Below, one piece after another: positions 62,459 to 64,000 of a DNA stretch of 64,000 nucleotides. The first letter of the stretch is position 1; the number at the start of each line of letters is the position of its first letter. This DNA is from Mycobacterium lacus. GTDB lineage: Bacteria > Actinomycetota > Actinomycetes > Mycobacteriales > Mycobacteriaceae. A program made the position numbers and the translations under genes. Under the pieces are notes generated by a model. That model made no database searches. It was not told the origin of the DNA and saw nothing but the letters and a program-made list of their open reading frames with translations. The stretch covers positions 4,473,952 to 4,537,951 of the forward strand of contig NZ_AP022581.1 of the NCBI RefSeq assembly GCF_010731535.1, read 5' to 3'.

Positions 62459-63007
62459 TCAGGAGATGGTGACGGATTCGATGACGACCGGGTCCGTCGG
62501 CCGGTCGTTGCCGTCGGTGGGTGTCATCGAGATCGCGTCCACCACCCGCTGCGAGTCGGGGTCGGTCACCTCACCGAAGATCGTGTGGCGCCGGTTCAAG
62601 TGCGGAGTCTTGCCGACGGTGATGAAGAACTGCGAGCCGTTGGTGCCTGGGCCCGCGTTGGCCATCGCCAGCAGGTAGGGCTTGTCGAACTGCAGCTCGG
62701 GGTGAAATTCGTCGGCGAACTTGTAGCCCGGGCCGCCGCGGCCCGTCCCGGTGGGATCGCCGCCCTGGATCATGAAGCCCTTGATCACCCGGTGAAAGAC
62801 CGCGCCATCGTAGAAGGGGCCGGACGGGCCGCCCGATGCGTTCTGGGTCGAATAGTCCTTCGTTCCCTGCGCCAGGCCCACGAAGTTGGCGACGGTCTTG
62901 GGCGCATGGTTTCCGAACAGGGCGATCTTGATGTCTCCGCGGTTGGTGTGCAGTGTGGCAGTGGCGGTCTGAATGGGGCTGTTAGTCACGACAGCACAGT
63001 CTGCCAT
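62459..63007 (-). CDS. ppiA: cyclophilin-type peptidyl-prolyl isomerase PpiA
   Basis: The 182-residue cyclophilin has the active-site Arg/Phe in YDGAVFHRVIKGFMIQGGDP, the GTGRGGPGYKFADEF loop, and MANAGPGTNGSQFFITVGK. It catalyses cis-trans isomerisation of prolyl bonds. ATG 63007 (MADCAVVTNSPI). Confidence 0.96.
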   Translation of the reverse strand: MADCAVVTNSPIQTATATLHTNRGDIKIALFGNHAPKTVANFVGLAQGTKDYSTQNASGGPSGPFYDGAVFHRVIKGFMIQGGDPTGTGRGGPGYKFADEFHPELQFDKPYLLAMANAGPGTNGSQFFITVGKTPHLNRRHTIFGEVTDPDSQRVVDAISMTPTDGNDRPTDPVVIESVTIS

Positions 63008-63149
63008 TACGCGCGCGCCGGGCCGCACCCGGGCGCGGCGCGCGCACAATGGTCCCGCTGGCGTCCCAATGGTGGCAGTCTGTTCAGATACCAATTGGGC
63101 CTCGGCTTGCGACAGACATGCTCCACTGGGCGATACGGAAAGGCGGCAG

Positions 63150-63581
63150 ATGAGCGCGAAGACGGAAACCCGGTTGACCCCTCGGGAGCGACTGACCCGA
63201 GGCCTGACCTATACGGCGGTCGGACCGGTGGACGTCACCCGGGGGGTCGTCGGGCTCGGGGTGCAGTCCGCGCAGTCGACCGCGTCGGAACTCCGCCGTC
63301 GCTACCGGGAAGGCCGGGTGGCCCGTGAACTCGCTGCGGCCCAGGAGACGATTGCCCAGGAGCTGGCCGCCGCGCAAGAGGTGGTCGCTAACTTGCCGCA
63401 GGTGATCCAGGAGGCGCGTCAGTCCCAGCGTCGTCACTTCAAGCGCCGCCCGTGGATCATCGCTGGGGCCGCCGTCGTGGTGCTGGTCGCCGGCGCCGTG
63501 ACATTCAGCATTGTCCGGCGCTCGATGCGTCCCGAGCCGTCGCCGCGCCCGCCCAGCGTCGACGTGCAACCACGTCCTTAG
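63150..63581 (+). CDS. cwsA: cell wall synthesis protein CwsA
   Basis: The 143-residue protein is Rv0008c-like: TPRERLTRGLTYTAVGPVDV, an Ala/Glu-rich coiled-coil (ETIAQELAAAQEVVANLPQV), and a C-terminal membrane helix (PWIIAGAAVVVLVAGAVTFS). CwsA interacts with CrgA and Wag31 at poles and septa. ATG 63150. Confidence 0.92.
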   Translation: MSAKTETRLTPRERLTRGLTYTAVGPVDVTRGVVGLGVQSAQSTASELRRRYREGRVARELAAAQETIAQELAAAQEVVANLPQVIQEARQSQRRHFKRRPWIIAGAAVVVLVAGAVTFSIVRRSMRPEPSPRPPSVDVQPRP

Positions 63582-63655
63582 GGGTTTGCGCCGAGATTGC
63601 CGTGGGGCCGTGCTTCCGATACCAACCACGACCATGGCGGCAATCTCGACGCTTG

Positions 63656-63728
63656 TGGAGCCTAGGGGAATCGAACCCCTGACACCTGCCTTGCAAAGGC
63701 AGTGCTCTACCAACTGAGCTAAGGCCCC
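63656..63728 (-). tRNA. alaT: tRNA-Ala (TGC)
   Basis: A 73-nt tRNA on the minus strand. Acceptor GGGGCCT pairs with AGGCTCC and contains the G3-U70 wobble pair that identifies tRNA-Ala. The anticodon arm CTGCC-TTTGCAA-GGCAG gives TGC, and the T-loop is GGTTCGATTCC. No CCA encoded. Confidence 0.97.
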
Positions 63729-63867
63729 TCGTCGCACCCCGGTTCGTGATCCGCCGCCACGTGCCAAACCTCGACGCCGCGTCGCGACCGCATCACCAGC
63801 GCCACTACGGCGATGACTATCAGCGGCAACGCGAATTTCACGCAACGTCTTGACGGGCACATGGTCG

Positions 63868-63941
63868 TGGGCCTAGGAGGACTCGAACCTCCGACCTCTT
63901 CGTTATCAGCGAAGCGCTCTAACCGCCTGAGCTATAGGCCC
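63868..63941 (-). tRNA. ileT: tRNA-Ile (GAT)
   Basis: A 74-nt tRNA on the minus strand. Acceptor GGGCCTA pairs with TAGGCCC, the anticodon loop CTGATAA gives GAT, and the D-arm is AGCTCAGGCGGTTAGAGC. It precedes tRNA-Ala, the usual ileT-alaT pair next to gyrA in mycobacteria. Confidence 0.97.
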
Positions 63942-64000
63942 GTACTCGCGTATGGCCGAGCGACGAGATTACCGCAATCGCCACCCGACTCCCAAAACCG

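Overview
ORGANISM. This is chromosomal DNA of a Mycobacterium, most likely a slow grower. GC is high. From about 18.3 kb to the right end the gene order matches, in reverse orientation, what I recall of the M. tuberculosis origin-proximal region from dnaB (Rv0058) down to ileT. WhiB5, CwsA, CrgA, Mtc28, the Rv0023-Rv0030 set and the fhaA-fhaB-pstP-rodA-pbpA-pknA-pknB cluster are all recognisable. Locus tags of M. tuberculosis quoted below are from memory and were not searched. LAYOUT. (1) 1 to 18.3 kb is an accessory region. It holds redox enzymes (a DAO-type flavoprotein, an acyl-CoA dehydrogenase, a class A flavin monooxygenase, and a Tat-exported berberine-bridge-type oxidase resembling Rv0063), an HxlR-controlled three-gene operon, several toxin-antitoxin loci (mazEF-like, vapBC, a collapsed vapBC, an orphan parD), an odd cysteine-every-third-residue protein, and many broken genes. 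Two IS21-family elements end it. One is nested inside the other, and both have readable 6-bp target duplications. (2) 18.6 to 22.4 kb: dnaB (no intein), rplI, rpsR, ssb and rpsF on the minus strand. (3) 22.4 to 27.7 kb: a minus-strand cell-envelope operon, with a zinc-ribbon DUF5318 protein, ponA1, a GT87-like membrane glycosyltransferase and a DJ-1/PfpI protein, joined by short overlaps. (4) 27.8 to 34.4 kb: plus-strand DUF1707 protein, PadR regulator, ino1, an alpha/beta hydrolase, an F420-type LLM oxidoreductase, a GntR regulator, the scar of an amino-acid ABC transporter, and a MarR regulator. (5) 34.4 to 41.9 kb: leuS (minus), mtc28, a small membrane protein, YqgE/AlgH (minus), an MFS permease and a DinB-fold protein. 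(6) 41.9 to 48.3 kb: a minus-strand block like Rv0030 to Rv0023 (YbaB-like, DUF5631-like, DUF2694, type VII-like small helical protein, two DUF4226 proteins, an NlpC/P60 hydrolase, an XRE regulator), divergent from whiB5. (7) 48.4 to 64 kb: pirin and GNAT genes, tRNA-Leu(CAG), the Ser/Thr phospho-signalling and elongation/division operon fhaA-fhaB-pstP-rodA-pbpA-pknA-pknB, then trpG, a DUF881 protein, crgA, a PH-like protein, ppiA, cwsA, tRNA-Ala(UGC) and tRNA-Ile(GAU). HOW IT FITS TOGETHER. The right two thirds is conserved housekeeping DNA for replication, translation, peptidoglycan synthesis and its kinase/phosphatase control. PstP, RodA, PbpA, PknA and PknB are translationally coupled by ATGA overlaps. 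The left third shows gene decay. In four places (PadR, TetR, vapBC, ABC ATPase) the ends of a gene or gene pair remain while the middle is gone, and several others carry frameshifts or stops. LIMITS. No searches were run. Family calls rest on motifs and recall. Frameshift calls could include sequencing errors.
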